A stretch of 64,000 nucleotides of DNA from an uncultured Collinsella sp. (GTDB taxonomy: Bacteria; Actinomycetota; Coriobacteriia; Coriobacteriales; Coriobacteriaceae), in the NCBI GenBank assembly GCA_902476475.1, contig CABSDO010000001.1:1-64000 (forward strand), in the 5' to 3' direction. Numbering within the stretch: position 1 is the first letter of the stretch; the number at the start of each line of letters is the position of its first letter. Positions 1-7,683 of this stretch are shown piece after piece. The position numbers and the translations under genes are program-made. Below the pieces are notes generated by a model that did no database searches, had not been told where the DNA came from, and saw only the letters and a program-made list of their open reading frames with translations.

Positions 1-228
1 GATGCCGATACTGCTGGCTTTGCGCGCGAGCTCACGCATCGCATGGCGGCGCTCGATGCCGGCGAAGACGGCTTTGTGCCTTATGGATGCATTGTCTCGG
101 AGGGCAAGGTGCCTGCTGCCGTGGGCACCGGCGAGGTTCCCGTTTTTGCCATTATCGCGCCCGAACTGCTGGAGGGCATCGGGTCTCCTCTGCGTGAGTT
201 GCTCGGTAGCGTCTGCGCCGCGGCCTAA
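1..228 (+). CDS. C-terminal fragment of an unrecognised protein
   Basis: The frame is open from the first base of the window to a TAA at 226-228 and encodes the last 75 residues of a protein that starts upstream. Codon use matches the neighbouring genes, so I take it as a real gene end. The fragment is rich in Ala, Gly and Glu, has no clear membrane segment and carries no motif I can name. It is followed by about 200 noncoding bases before pgi, on the same strand. Function not assigned. Confidence 0.6.
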   Translation, partial: DADTAGFARELTHRMAALDAGEDGFVPYGCIVSEGKVPAAVGTGEVPVFAIIAPELLEGIGSPLRELLGSVCAAA

Positions 229-270
229 TATTTGCCATAAAAGGACGGGTTTTTGGTTGGTAAAGCGTTT

Positions 271-306
271 GACCTGCCAAAATAAACCTGTCCCTTTTTG
301 GTCGGT
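271..306. repeat. Quasi-palindromic intergenic repeat, copy A
   Basis: The 25-nt core at 277-301 has CCAAAA at one end and TTTTGG at the other. Its exact reverse complement occurs at 51188-51212. In both places the core is preceded by GACCTG and followed by a TNGGTT-like sequence. It lies between two plus-strand genes, in a 196-bp gap that holds no other gene. Function unknown. Confidence 0.7.
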
Positions 307-424
307 TGCCGTTTGGGGGCCGATTGGCAACGCTCGCTGATTATAGTCTTGACCTGCGCTAGAATAGGGGCATCTGAATGTCCGGGCGCATGGAGGCGTG
401 CGCCCGTATGCTGAGGAGGACTCT

Positions 425-2119
425 ATGGCAACTGTTGCCGCACCTATCGATGCTACGTCGACTGCCGCTTGGAAGGCGCTCGAGGCTCATCAGGAGAAGC
501 TCGAGGCTGAAGGTATCGACCTCAAGGCCTGGTTCGCCGCCGATGCCGAGCGCGTGAACAAGCTGAGCTTTGACGCCGGTGACCTGCACTTCGATCTGTC
601 CAAGAACCTGGTGACCGATGAGACCGTCAAGCTGCTGTGCGATCTTGCCCGCGAGGTGAAGCTCGAGGAGCGCCGCGACGCCATGTTCTCCGGCGAGCAC
701 ATTAACACCACCGAGGACCGCGCCGTCCTGCACACCGCGCTTCGTCGCCCGGCAAGCGAGAAGGGTCAGCTCATCGTCGACGGCCAGGACGTCGTCGCCG
801 ACGTGCACGAGGTCCTCGATCGCATGTATGCCTTCGCCGAGCGCGTGCGCTCCGGTGAGTGGAAGGGCGTTACCGGCAAGAAGATCGAGCATCTGGTGTC
901 CATCGGCATCGGCGGCTCCGATCTGGGCCCGGTCATGGCTTACGAGGCCCTGCGTCCCTATGCTGACGCCGGTATCGACTGCCGCTACATCTCCAACATC
1001 GACCCCAACGACCAGGCCGAGAAGCTTAAGGGTTTGGACCCCGAGACCACGCTCGTGATCATCGTCTCCAAGACCTTCACCACGCTCGAGACCCTCACCA
1101 ACGCTCGCGAGGTCAAGACCTGGATGCTCGAGCAGCTCAAGGCTCAGGGCGCCATCGACGGCTCCGATGAGCAGAACGCCGAGGCCGTGGCAAAGCACTT
1201 CGTCGCCGTCTCCACCGCACTCGAGAAGGTCGAGGCCTTCGGTATCGACCCCGCCAACGCCTTCGGTTTCTGGAACTGGGTCGGCGGCCGCTACTCCGTC
1301 GACTCCGCCGTGGGCCTGTCGCTGATCGTCGTGCTCGGCCCCGAGCGCTTCCAGCAGTTCCTCGAGGGCTTCCACGCCATCGACGAGTACTTCTGCAACA
1401 CGCCGCTCGAGAATAATGCCGTCGCGCTGATGGGCCTGCTCAACGTCTGGTACGTCAACTTCTTCGGTTCCAAGAGCCACGCCGTGCTGCCGTACTGCCA
1501 GTACCTGCATCGTTTCCCGGCCTACCTGCAGCAGCTCACCATGGAGTCCAACGGCAAGCATGTCCGTTGGGACGGCAGCGCCGTGACCTCCGATACCGGT
1601 GAGATCTTCTGGGGCGAGCCCGGCACCAACGGCCAGCATGCCTTCTACCAGCTGCTGCACCAGGGCACCGTGGTTGTCCCGGCCGACTTTATCGCTTTCG
1701 CCAATACCGCCAACCCTGCGACCGATAGCGGTCAGGACGTGCATGAGCTGTTCCTGGGCAACTTCCTGGCCCAGACCAAGGCGCTCGCCTTTGGTAAGAC
1801 GGCCGACGAGGTCCGCGCCGAGGGCACGCCCGAGCAGATCGTCCCGGCCCGTTGCTTTGAGGGTAACCGCCCGACGACCTCGATCTTTGGCGACACGCTG
1901 ACCCCGTTCGCACTTGGCGAGCTCATCGCCCTGTACGAGCACATCACGTTTGTCGAGGGCACGGTCTGGGGCATCGACTCCTACGACCAATGGGGCGTCG
2001 AGCTGGGCAAGCAGCTTGCCAAGCAGATCACCCCTGCCTTCCACGATGACGCCGCCAAGGCCGAGCAGGACGCTTCGACCCAGGCGCTCATCGAGTTCTA
2101 CCGCGCGCATCGCAAGTAG
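425..2119 (+). CDS. pgi: Glucose-6-phosphate isomerase
   Basis: Cytosolic enzyme interconverting glucose-6-phosphate and fructose-6-phosphate in glycolysis and gluconeogenesis. The 564-residue product has the usual length for the long bacterial PGI family. Visible family blocks are the phosphosugar-binding region [10 protein letters not shown] (about residue 160), [10 protein letters not shown], the PGI signature VGGRYS near residue 286, and the [17 protein letters not shown] block. I chose ATG 425 because GAGGAGG lies about 7 nt upstream; an earlier in-frame GTG at 398 has no such site. A strong terminator follows at 2153. The last 30 bp of the gene are repeated at 5593-5622, at the junction of the downstream duplication. 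Confidence 0.97.
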   Translation: MATVAAPIDATSTAAWKALEAHQEKLEAEGIDLKAWFAADAERVNKLSFDAGDLHFDLSKNLVTDETVKLLCDLAREVKLEERRDAMFSGEHINTTEDRAVLHTALRRPASEKGQLIVDGQDVVADVHEVLDRMYAFAERVRSGEWKGVTGKKIEHLVSIGIGGSDLGPVMAYEALRPYADAGIDCRYISNIDPNDQAEKLKGLDPETTLVIIVSKTFTTLETLTNAREVKTWMLEQLKAQGAIDGSDEQNAEAVAKHFVAVSTALEKVEAFGIDPANAFGFWNWVGGRYSVDSAVGLSLIVVLGPERFQQFLEGFHAIDEYFCNTPLENNAVALMGLLNVWYVNFFGSKSHAVLPYCQYLHRFPAYLQQLTMESNGKHVRWDGSAVTSDTGEIFWGEPGTNGQHAFYQLLHQGTVVVPADFIAFANTANPATDSGQDVHELFLGNFLAQTKALAFGKTADEVRAEGTPEQIVPARCFEGNRPTTSIFGDTLTPFALGELIALYEHITFVEGTVWGIDSYDQWGVELGKQLAKQITPAFHDDAAKAEQDASTQALIEFYRAHRK

Positions 2120-2152
2120 TCGCTGCTGTTAACGCATCGCGCCTTATAGTCA

Positions 2153-2185
2153 GGGGCCCGTATCCTATCGGATGCGGGCCCCTTT
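2153..2185. terminator. Bidirectional terminator between pgi and cassette 1
   Basis: A 13-bp stem (2153-2165 with 2170-2182, one G-U pair) with a 4-nt loop is followed by TTT. It can end pgi on the plus strand and the cassette-1 operon on the minus strand. A near-identical hairpin sits at the equivalent place in unit 2 (5654-5687). Confidence 0.88.
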
Positions 2186-2260
2186 GCTTTGCCGTGGTCC
2201 CGGGGCGCACGGTCTTTGTGGAACATCGCCGGGGCGCCGCGCGCTGCGAGAACCCTGCGC

Positions 2261-3565
2261 CTAGATCTCGGTCTCCGCATGGCCTCGCTGCGCCTCGGGC
2301 AGCTCTCCGTAGAGCGGATGGTCTTCGAGCCTAAAGCGCTCGACCTGTTCGGGAGTGCGACCGCGTACAAAGAGCCACGAGCGATCGATCGGCGTCGCCA
2401 TGAGCGTGCTGGGCAGCGCGTCGGCGCGGTCGGAAAACACCCGGGCACTCTCGGGATCCTGGAACGCCAGCACCAGATGCGTGTCGCAGTTGCCCATGAT
2501 GGAGCGTGCGCGTGCCTCGCCATAGAGCGCATCGAGCTGGTTGGTCGACTGCAGCAGCAGCGTTGCCCAGATGTTGCGGCTTCGGATAATCGAGAGCACG
2601 TTGTCGATCTGGGGGATCTGCAGATTTGCGAAGTCATCGAGCATAAAGCGCACGGGCACGGGCAGGCTGCCGTCGGGCTGCCTATCGGCCTCACGAATGA
2701 GGCCCATAAACGCCTGCGAAATAAAGAGGCCGGTCAGCGGATCGAGATTGCGGTCAATATCGCTCACGGTTACAAACAGGGCGCAGGGGGTGTGTCCCAT
2801 GGAAGCGAAGTCCACCTGATGGCACTCACGATAGAGCTGTGCCGCACCGTCGAATCCCAGACACATGACCTTTTCGGCAAGGATGCCGACGATGCTCGCG
2901 TGCATGCGCTCGGCATTTTGCGTAATGGCGTAGCGCCGCCATAGCGAGAGGGCATAGCTTTGGGGGTCGGTCGTGATCAGGTCGTCAAACAATCGACCCG
3001 TGGCACCGTCCTGCAGGTGCTCGATCAGCTTGATGACCGAGCTGATCGTCTGCTCGTCGGCGGGTAGCTGTTCGGTGACGTAGGCGATAAGACACGACAG
3101 CAGGTTTGCCGCCGCATGATCCCAAAAAGGCTGGTTGTTGTCCTCGATGGGGCAGATGGCCTTTGCCACCGAGAGGATGTCCTGCTGGTTGGGCCTGCCG
3201 TCCGCCTTGCGGCGAATGTGCCTTAGGGGGTTGTAGCCGCAGCGCTCGATGCCGGGCGCAAGGGCCGGGACGGTGTTGAGGTCGGCGAAGTTGAGACATT
3301 GCACGCGGTAACCGTGGGCTGCCAGCACGGGTCCCACTTCGCGACAGAGCGTGCCTTTGGTGTCGAGCACGATGTAGCTTGCGTTCATTTGCAGCAAGTT
3401 GGGCTTGAGGACGTTTCGGGTCTTGCCGGCTCCCGAGGGGCCGATCACAAGTGCGTTGTTGTTGAGTCCCGTTTGGCGGGTGTCGCAGGAAAGCGTTCGA
3501 TCCTTGGCGAGGATGGTGGACGATGCGGACTCAGATGCGGCGAGGCGGCTGGCGAGGTTAGACAT
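2261..3565 (-). CDS. VirD4/TraG-like ATPase without membrane anchor, copy 1
   Basis: Member of the type IV coupling-protein (VirD4/TraG) P-loop ATPase superfamily, 434 residues. The Walker A motif GPSGAGKT is at 42-49, a Walker B-like LDDFAN at 309-314, and the family block QSTNQL near 339-344. Typical coupling proteins have two N-terminal membrane helices and run to 500-700 residues. Here the P-loop starts about 40 residues in and no hydrophobic segment precedes it, so a cytosolic protein is expected. No relaxase, mating-pore gene or oriT-like site is nearby, which argues against ordinary conjugation. The start overlaps the end of the ClpP-like gene by 8 nt (ATGTCTAA) behind an AAGGAGG site, so the two are translationally coupled. 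A ClpP-docking-like LGF tripeptide at 236-238 is discussed in the findings. Confidence 0.85.
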   Translation of the reverse strand: MSNLASRLAASESASSTILAKDRTLSCDTRQTGLNNNALVIGPSGAGKTRNVLKPNLLQMNASYIVLDTKGTLCREVGPVLAAHGYRVQCLNFADLNTVPALAPGIERCGYNPLRHIRRKADGRPNQQDILSVAKAICPIEDNNQPFWDHAAANLLSCLIAYVTEQLPADEQTISSVIKLIEHLQDGATGRLFDDLITTDPQSYALSLWRRYAITQNAERMHASIVGILAEKVMCLGFDGAAQLYRECHQVDFASMGHTPCALFVTVSDIDRNLDPLTGLFISQAFMGLIREADRQPDGSLPVPVRFMLDDFANLQIPQIDNVLSIIRSRNIWATLLLQSTNQLDALYGEARARSIMGNCDTHLVLAFQDPESARVFSDRADALPSTLMATPIDRSWLFVRGRTPEQVERFRLEDHPLYGELPEAQRGHAETEI

Positions 3566-4175
3566 GGGCGACCTCCTTGGTGGTCGAGAGGATTTCGTGG
3601 GCAAAGCCGAGCTCGACGGCGCGCTCGGTCGAAAGGTAGGTGTCTTTTGCAGTGAGGGACTGGATGCGCTTGGGCGTGAGGCCGCTGCGGTCCGAGAGGA
3701 TTTGCGTGAGGGTCTTGCGGGTCTGCATGAGACGCCGGCTGGTTTCCTGCAGCGCAAGTGCCGAGCCGCCTGCCCCCTGGGGGATCAGCGGGTCGTGAAT
3801 CATGAGCTCTGCATGGGGCGCCATACGGCGATTGTCGCCGCCCATAAAGATCACGGCGCCCATGGACGCGGCGAATTCCAGGCAGACGGTGCGGATGGGG
3901 CACGATGCGAGGCGCATGGCGTCATAGATTGCAAGACCCGATCGCACGCTTCCGCCGGCGCTGGCGACAAATATGGTGATGGGGCGGCTGGGGTCGGTGG
4001 CATCGAGCAGGCGGATCTGCTGGCATAGGTCGTGGGCCATCGGGGTTTCGATGTTTCCCATGACGGAGAGCTCGCGACGGGCGAGCATCTCATCGTAAAT
4101 GCTGGTGAGCGTGATACCTCGGGCGGATTCACGCATGGTGAGGGGGCTGATGATGGGGGAATGATTGGTGTCCAT
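3558..4175 (-). CDS. ClpP-like serine protease, copy 1
   Basis: ClpP-fold peptidase (S14) of 205 residues. The catalytic triad expected from ClpP is present: Ser104 in FAASMGA, His127 in AELMIHDP and Asp178 in TAKDTY. The oxyanion-strand motif is ASAGGSV where housekeeping ClpP has SPGG. Canonical ClpP forms a tetradecameric barrel fed by a Clp ATPase. Here the only ATPase gene in the operon is the TraG-like protein, coupled by an 8-nt overlap. This is not the housekeeping clpP context (no tig or clpX). It follows an unknown gene after 63 nt and has an AAAGGAG site. Copy 2 (7013-7630) has the same length and triad positions. Confidence 0.88.
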   Translation of the reverse strand: MDTNHSPIISPLTMRESARGITLTSIYDEMLARRELSVMGNIETPMAHDLCQQIRLLDATDPSRPITIFVASAGGSVRSGLAIYDAMRLASCPIRTVCLEFAASMGAVIFMGGDNRRMAPHAELMIHDPLIPQGAGGSALALQETSRRLMQTRKTLTQILSDRSGLTPKRIQSLTAKDTYLSTERAVELGFAHEILSTTKEVAHV

Positions 4176-4238
4176 GAGGACTCCTTTCTGTTGGTTGTGT
4201 TGTGGAATAGGATTGTTGCCCGCGGAGGGGCTGGCGGG

Positions 4239-5129
4239 CTACAGGGTTCGTCCGAGCCTGAGATCGAGCTCGGTTGTGGGGCAGGCTGCCTGTTCGTGCG
4301 GCTCGCAAGCGCCAAGGGCTCCAAAGCGATAGAGCGTTGCGGCGGGCGTGGTATAGGCGAGCCGCAGCTGATGCTCGACAGGGGCACATCCGTCATTTTT
4401 GTAATGAGCCGCGTAGTACTGCGCGATGCTGGCGTTCATCTCGCTGCCTTTGCGATGGCGCTCAAACTGGCGTCTGCAGGTCTCGATGATCTTTGCTACC
4501 GACTTGGGTGCCGTCGCGGGAACAAGGGCGAGATAACCCTCAAATAGCTCGTTGATGCTCAGGAGGCACAGCAGGTCGACCAGCGTCCTTATGGCTGCTC
4601 CCTCGGCGGAAAAGTGCGCGGTCATGCGGTTATATCGGTTGCGGTCGACGATGGCCGCATGGGGTCTTGGAGTTTTCTGCCCCGTGGTCCCGGGCTTTTG
4701 TCGCGCCTGTGTATTGAGCTCGACGTTGCAGCGCTTGAGGCCGTCCAACGGAAGGAACAGTGCGGTGCGCAGGGTGTTCCGCTTGCTTTCGAGTTCATGA
4801 CGCTCGTCGGGTTCCCATTCGAGCTTGAGTTTCGTGTCGAGCGCCGTAAGCATATGGGCTAGGCAGCCTACGGTAAGAACGTACGAATCGTTGTCGCGTT
4901 TTGGGGCATAGGGGTCTGTCAGCTTGCGAATGTCGGGGTCGCCCATGATCTTTGTGCAGCTCTTCAGCAGTTGAGGGTGGTCGGCCAAGATCGTCGCGAG
5001 CGGTAGCGACGCGTAGTTCTTGATGGTCGCGGCGGCAAAGGCGGCGTCATATTCGGTTGCATATGCTCGCTCAATGCGGGCATCCAGAATGCTTTTCTTA
5101 TCGCCGTTTTCAGCGTGGTGGTTTGTCAT
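4239..5129 (-). CDS. Unknown protein, first gene of cassette 1
   Basis: I do not recognise this 296-residue family. It has no signal peptide or membrane segment and looks mostly helical. Blocks shared with its partner in cassette 2 are YDAxFAAATI near the N-terminus, HLAHM/TALDTKL, RYNR, a VRTLxDxLxxLSxNxLFxGY segment, QRQFER and LAYTxPxATLxRFGA. The frame is open upstream to 5285, but ATG 5129 has a GGAGAAG ribosome site and gives the same length as copy 2. The upstream extension merely translates the repeat array. It is much more diverged from its paralogue than the ClpP and TraG genes are, so it may carry the specificity of the module (inference). Confidence 0.8.
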   Translation of the reverse strand: MTNHHAENGDKKSILDARIERAYATEYDAAFAAATIKNYASLPLATILADHPQLLKSCTKIMGDPDIRKLTDPYAPKRDNDSYVLTVGCLAHMLTALDTKLKLEWEPDERHELESKRNTLRTALFLPLDGLKRCNVELNTQARQKPGTTGQKTPRPHAAIVDRNRYNRMTAHFSAEGAAIRTLVDLLCLLSINELFEGYLALVPATAPKSVAKIIETCRRQFERHRKGSEMNASIAQYYAAHYKNDGCAPVEHQLRLAYTTPAATLYRFGALGACEPHEQAACPTTELDLRLGRTL

Positions 5130-5145
5130 AGCTTCTCCAATCGGT

Positions 5146-5230
5146 TGATGTTCGTGCTGTTTGTTGATGTGTTGGTTGTCGTGAGTGATGTGCTTGCCGT
5201 GGGTGATGTGCTGACGTTGGGGTGCTATGC
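5146..5230 (-). promoter_or_regulatory. Four-fold TGATGT repeat array upstream of cassette 1
   Basis: On the plus strand TGATGT starts at 5146, 5165, 5186 and 5204 (steps 19, 21, 18), and the best copies read TGATGTGCT. A GGGGTGCTATG element follows at 5219. In the operon's sense direction the array reads AGCACATCA and ends 16 nt before the start codon. The same four repeats with the same three spacings precede cassette 2. It could be a multi-site operator or an RNA-binding leader. Confidence 0.75.
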
Positions 5231-5592
5231 GGTTTTCAATGAGCCCGTGAGGCAGTTGCTGCAGGGGCGGGATGGAACGGCCCATGCAAGGCGGAAGGCA
5301 TCGTGCTCAAAATCGAGACAGCAATGCCCTGGGTGCCTCACATGTGGCAGTTACCTCATTAAGTTGTCATTGCGTTTGGGGTTGTACTTTGCCGATCTTC
5401 CTTCTCTTACACGCTAAAACTCAAACTTCATATGCTCGATCTACTTAAAACCGCAACGGCGGTCTTTTATCAACTTATATGTCGGAACGCGTCTTTGCAA
5501 GTACTTTTTTGCGTTTGTTTCAAATGGGGTGGTTTTGCAACCGTCACGCGCCACGCTATGCGAACGTGCCCCGGCTCGGATAAGATGGTGCG
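5231..5592. promoter_or_regulatory. Upstream region of cassette 1
   Basis: No gene seen. A 21-bp stretch (5391-5411) is identical to 8821-8841 of unit 2, and further shared words continue to about 5440, so the cassette promoter probably lies here. A possible minus-strand promoter has a TTGCGG-like -35 and a TATGAA-like -10 around 5425-5455, but it is weak. The region ends with GGCTCGGATAAGATGGTGCG at 5573-5592, the right edge of duplication unit 1. Confidence 0.45.
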
Positions 5593-5622
5593 ATCGAGTT
5601 CTACCGCGCTCACCGCAAGTAG
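5593..5622 (+). repeat. Duplicated 3' end of pgi
   Basis: These 30 bases match the last 30 bases of pgi (2090-2119) at 28 positions and include its TAG stop. They are detached from any pgi reading frame and mark the start of duplication unit 2. The high conservation of a useless gene tail suggests either a functional site (attachment or recombination site) or ongoing sequence exchange. Confidence 0.88.
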
Positions 5623-5653
5623 TCTTTGTTGCTGAGATAGGTCATGGCCGAAA

Positions 5654-5687
5654 GGGGCCCGTATCCGTTGGGATACGGGCCCCTTTT
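5654..5687. terminator. Terminator at the end of cassette 2
   Basis: A perfect 13-bp stem (5654-5666 with 5671-5683) and 4-nt loop are followed by TTTT. It is the duplicated counterpart of the pgi terminator at 2153-2185 and now serves the minus-strand cassette-2 operon. Confidence 0.88.
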
Positions 5688-5724
5688 CTGTTGTCGGTCG
5701 GATACGATGGGTCGCGTGACGTCG

Positions 5725-7020
5725 TCAGAGGTCGAATTCGACCTGGGCGCTTTGGGCTTCGGGGAGCTCTGTGTAGAGCGGGTGGTCCTCGAGCCTAAAG
5801 CGTTCGACCTGCTGGGGAGCGCGGCCGCGGACGAACAGCCAAGAGCGGTCGACGGGCGTTGCCATGAGCGTACTGGGCAGCACGTCGGCACGCTCGGAAA
5901 AGACGCGGGCGAGCTCAGGGTCCTGAAGGGCTAGTACGAGCTGCGTGTCGCAGTTGCCCATGATGGAGCGGGCTCGTGCCTCGCCATAGAGTGCGTCGAG
6001 CTGGTTTGTTGACTGCAGCAGTAGGGTTGCCCAGATCTCGCGGCTGCGGATGATGGACAGAACGTTATCGATTTGCGGTATCTGCAGGTTGGCAAAGTCG
6101 TCGAGCATAAATCGAACCGGTATCGCAAGGCGACCGTCGGGCTGCGCGTCGGCGTAGCGGATGAGTCCCGCGAAGGCCTGCGTTACAAACAGGTTGGTGA
6201 GCGGATCGAGGCTACGGTCGAGATCGCTGACGGTGACGAAGAGCGCTCGACGCTCGCATCCCAGAGCCGCGAAATCGATCTGATTCGCATCGGTGTACAG
6301 ACGGCGTGCACCATCAAAGCCCAGGCACATGACCTTTTCGGCAAGGATGCCCATGATGCTCGCATGCATCTTTTCGGCCGTGATGGTGGGGGAGTAGCGC
6401 CGCCAGAGCGAGAGCGCATAGCTTGTGGAGTCGGTGGTCTGCAGGTCGTCGAAGAGGCGTGCCGTGGCGCGGTCTTGGAGATGTTCGCAAAGGTCGATCA
6501 CCGATGAAAACGTCTGCTCCTCCACGGGCAGCTGCTCACACACATAGGCGATCAGGCAGGAAAGCAGGTTGGCGGCCGCATGGTCCCAAAACGGCTGGGT
6601 TTGGTCCTCGACGGGACAGATGGCCTTGGCGACCGAGATGATGTCCTGTTGGTTGGGCTTGCCGTCTTTGGTGCGGCGGATGTGGTTGAGCGGGTTGTAG
6701 CCGCATTGCTCGACGTCCTTGGGCATGGTGGCCGTATCGTCAAGATCGGCAAAGTTGAGGCGCTGCACACGATAGCCGTGCGCGGCAAGCACGGGTCCGA
6801 CTTCGCGGCAAAGCGTCCCTTTGGTGTCGAGCACGATATAGCTCGCATTCATCTGCAACAGGTTGGGCTTAAGAACGTTGCGGGTCTTGCCGGCGCCCGA
6901 AGGCCCGATTACGAGCATATTGTTGTTGAGGCCCGTTTGACGCGTATCACACGAGAGTGCGTGGGCTTGCGCAAGGATGGTGGGGGCCGGGGCATGCAGG
7001 GCTGTGTTGAGGTTAGACAT
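5725..7020 (-). CDS. VirD4/TraG-like ATPase without membrane anchor, copy 2
   Basis: Paralogue of 2261-3565, 431 residues, identical over long stretches including the P-loop GPSGAGKT (about 39-46), LDDFANLQIPQI and QSTNQLDALYGEARA. It also lacks the N-terminal membrane helices of true coupling proteins and keeps the LGF tripeptide in KVMCLGFDG. The N-terminal 20 residues, the 90-120 region and the last 15 residues are the most diverged parts. The start overlaps the ClpP-like gene by the same 8 nt as in copy 1. A DNA or protein substrate cannot be inferred from sequence alone. Confidence 0.85.
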   Translation of the reverse strand: MSNLNTALHAPAPTILAQAHALSCDTRQTGLNNNMLVIGPSGAGKTRNVLKPNLLQMNASYIVLDTKGTLCREVGPVLAAHGYRVQRLNFADLDDTATMPKDVEQCGYNPLNHIRRTKDGKPNQQDIISVAKAICPVEDQTQPFWDHAAANLLSCLIAYVCEQLPVEEQTFSSVIDLCEHLQDRATARLFDDLQTTDSTSYALSLWRRYSPTITAEKMHASIMGILAEKVMCLGFDGARRLYTDANQIDFAALGCERRALFVTVSDLDRSLDPLTNLFVTQAFAGLIRYADAQPDGRLAIPVRFMLDDFANLQIPQIDNVLSIIRSREIWATLLLQSTNQLDALYGEARARSIMGNCDTQLVLALQDPELARVFSERADVLPSTLMATPVDRSWLFVRGRAPQQVERFRLEDHPLYTELPEAQSAQVEFDL

Positions 7021-7630
7021 GGGCGGTCTCCTTGGTCGAGGTGAGAATGCCGTGGGCAAAGCCGAGCTCGACGGCGCGCTCGGCCGAAAGGTACGTATCC
7101 TTTGCCGTGAGTGTTTGGATACGCTTGGCCGAAAGGCCGCTTCGATCAGACAGGATTTGCGTCAGGGTCTTGCGGGTCTGCATGAGACGCCGGCTTGTTT
7201 CCTGGAGTGCTAGGGCCGAGCCCCCAGCTCCTTGCGGGATGAGCGGGTCGTGAATCATGAGTTCTGCATGGGGCGCCATACGGCGCTCGTTGCCACCCAT
7301 GAAGATGATGGCGCCCATAGAGGCCGCAAACTCCAGGCAGACGGTGTGGATGGGGCACGGCGAGAGGCGCATGGTGTCGTAGATGGCGAGGCCGGCGCGC
7401 ACGCTGCCGCCGGGGCTGGCAACAAAGACCGTGATGGGGGCCGTGGGGTCTGCGGCCTCGAGCAGACGAATCTGCTGGCACAGATCGTGTGCCATCGCAC
7501 TGTTGATGTCGCCCACGACGGAAAGCTCACGTCGGGCGAGCATCTCGTCGTAGACGGAAGTGAGCGTTATGCCACGAGCCGACTCGCGCATCGTGAGCGG
7601 GCTGATGATGGGGTTCTGGGTGGTGTCCAT
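7013..7630 (-). CDS. ClpP-like serine protease, copy 2
   Basis: 205 residues, strongly similar to 3558-4175. The triad is Ser104 (FAASMGA), His127 (AELMIHDP) and Asp178 (TAKDTY), with the oxyanion motif ASPGGSV closer to canonical ClpP than in copy 1. Retention of the complete triad in both copies argues that proteolysis is selected for. Two different ClpP-like subunits in one locus could form mixed or separate barrels (inference; two-ClpP systems are known in actinobacteria). It lies 53 nt after the unknown gene and has an AAAGGAG site. Confidence 0.88.
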   Translation of the reverse strand: MDTTQNPIISPLTMRESARGITLTSVYDEMLARRELSVVGDINSAMAHDLCQQIRLLEAADPTAPITVFVASPGGSVRAGLAIYDTMRLSPCPIHTVCLEFAASMGAIIFMGGNERRMAPHAELMIHDPLIPQGAGGSALALQETSRRLMQTRKTLTQILSDRSGLSAKRIQTLTAKDTYLSAERAVELGFAHGILTSTKETAHV

Positions 7631-7683
7631 GGGGACTCCTTTCTGAATGTAGTGGATCTGAGTGGGGCTATGCGTGCCCGTCT

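Larger units (their letters stand above)
2090..5592. repeat. Tandem duplication, unit 1 (ClpP/TraG cassette)
   Basis: Unit 1 runs from the last 30 bp of pgi through a terminator, three minus-strand genes (2261-5129), four short direct repeats and a conserved upstream block (from 5391) to a 20-bp end sequence at 5573-5592. Unit 2 (5593-8985) has the same parts in the same order and ends with the same 20-bp sequence (one mismatch) at 8966-8985. Junction 5592/5593 joins the right end of one unit directly to the pgi-tail start of the next. No transposase or integrase lies within either unit. Confidence 0.85.

Noticed and set aside
359..2110. Long open frame antisense to pgi
   Set aside because: It mirrors the codon structure of a clear pgi gene. 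Other long antisense or out-of-frame stretches (for example 8905-10617 minus, 12084-13256 minus, 27229-28893 plus, 29945-31855 minus, 32073-33338 minus) are shadows for the same reason.
5146..5209. CRISPR array
   Set aside because: The repeats are only 6-9 bp with 18-21 bp steps and there are no cas genes; they are better read as operator-like or iteron-like sites.
5130..5285. N-terminal extension of the first cassette-1 gene
   Set aside because: The frame is open but translates the direct-repeat array (HITHGKHITHD-type sequence). The start at 5129 has a ribosome site, and the paralogue starts at the equivalent place.
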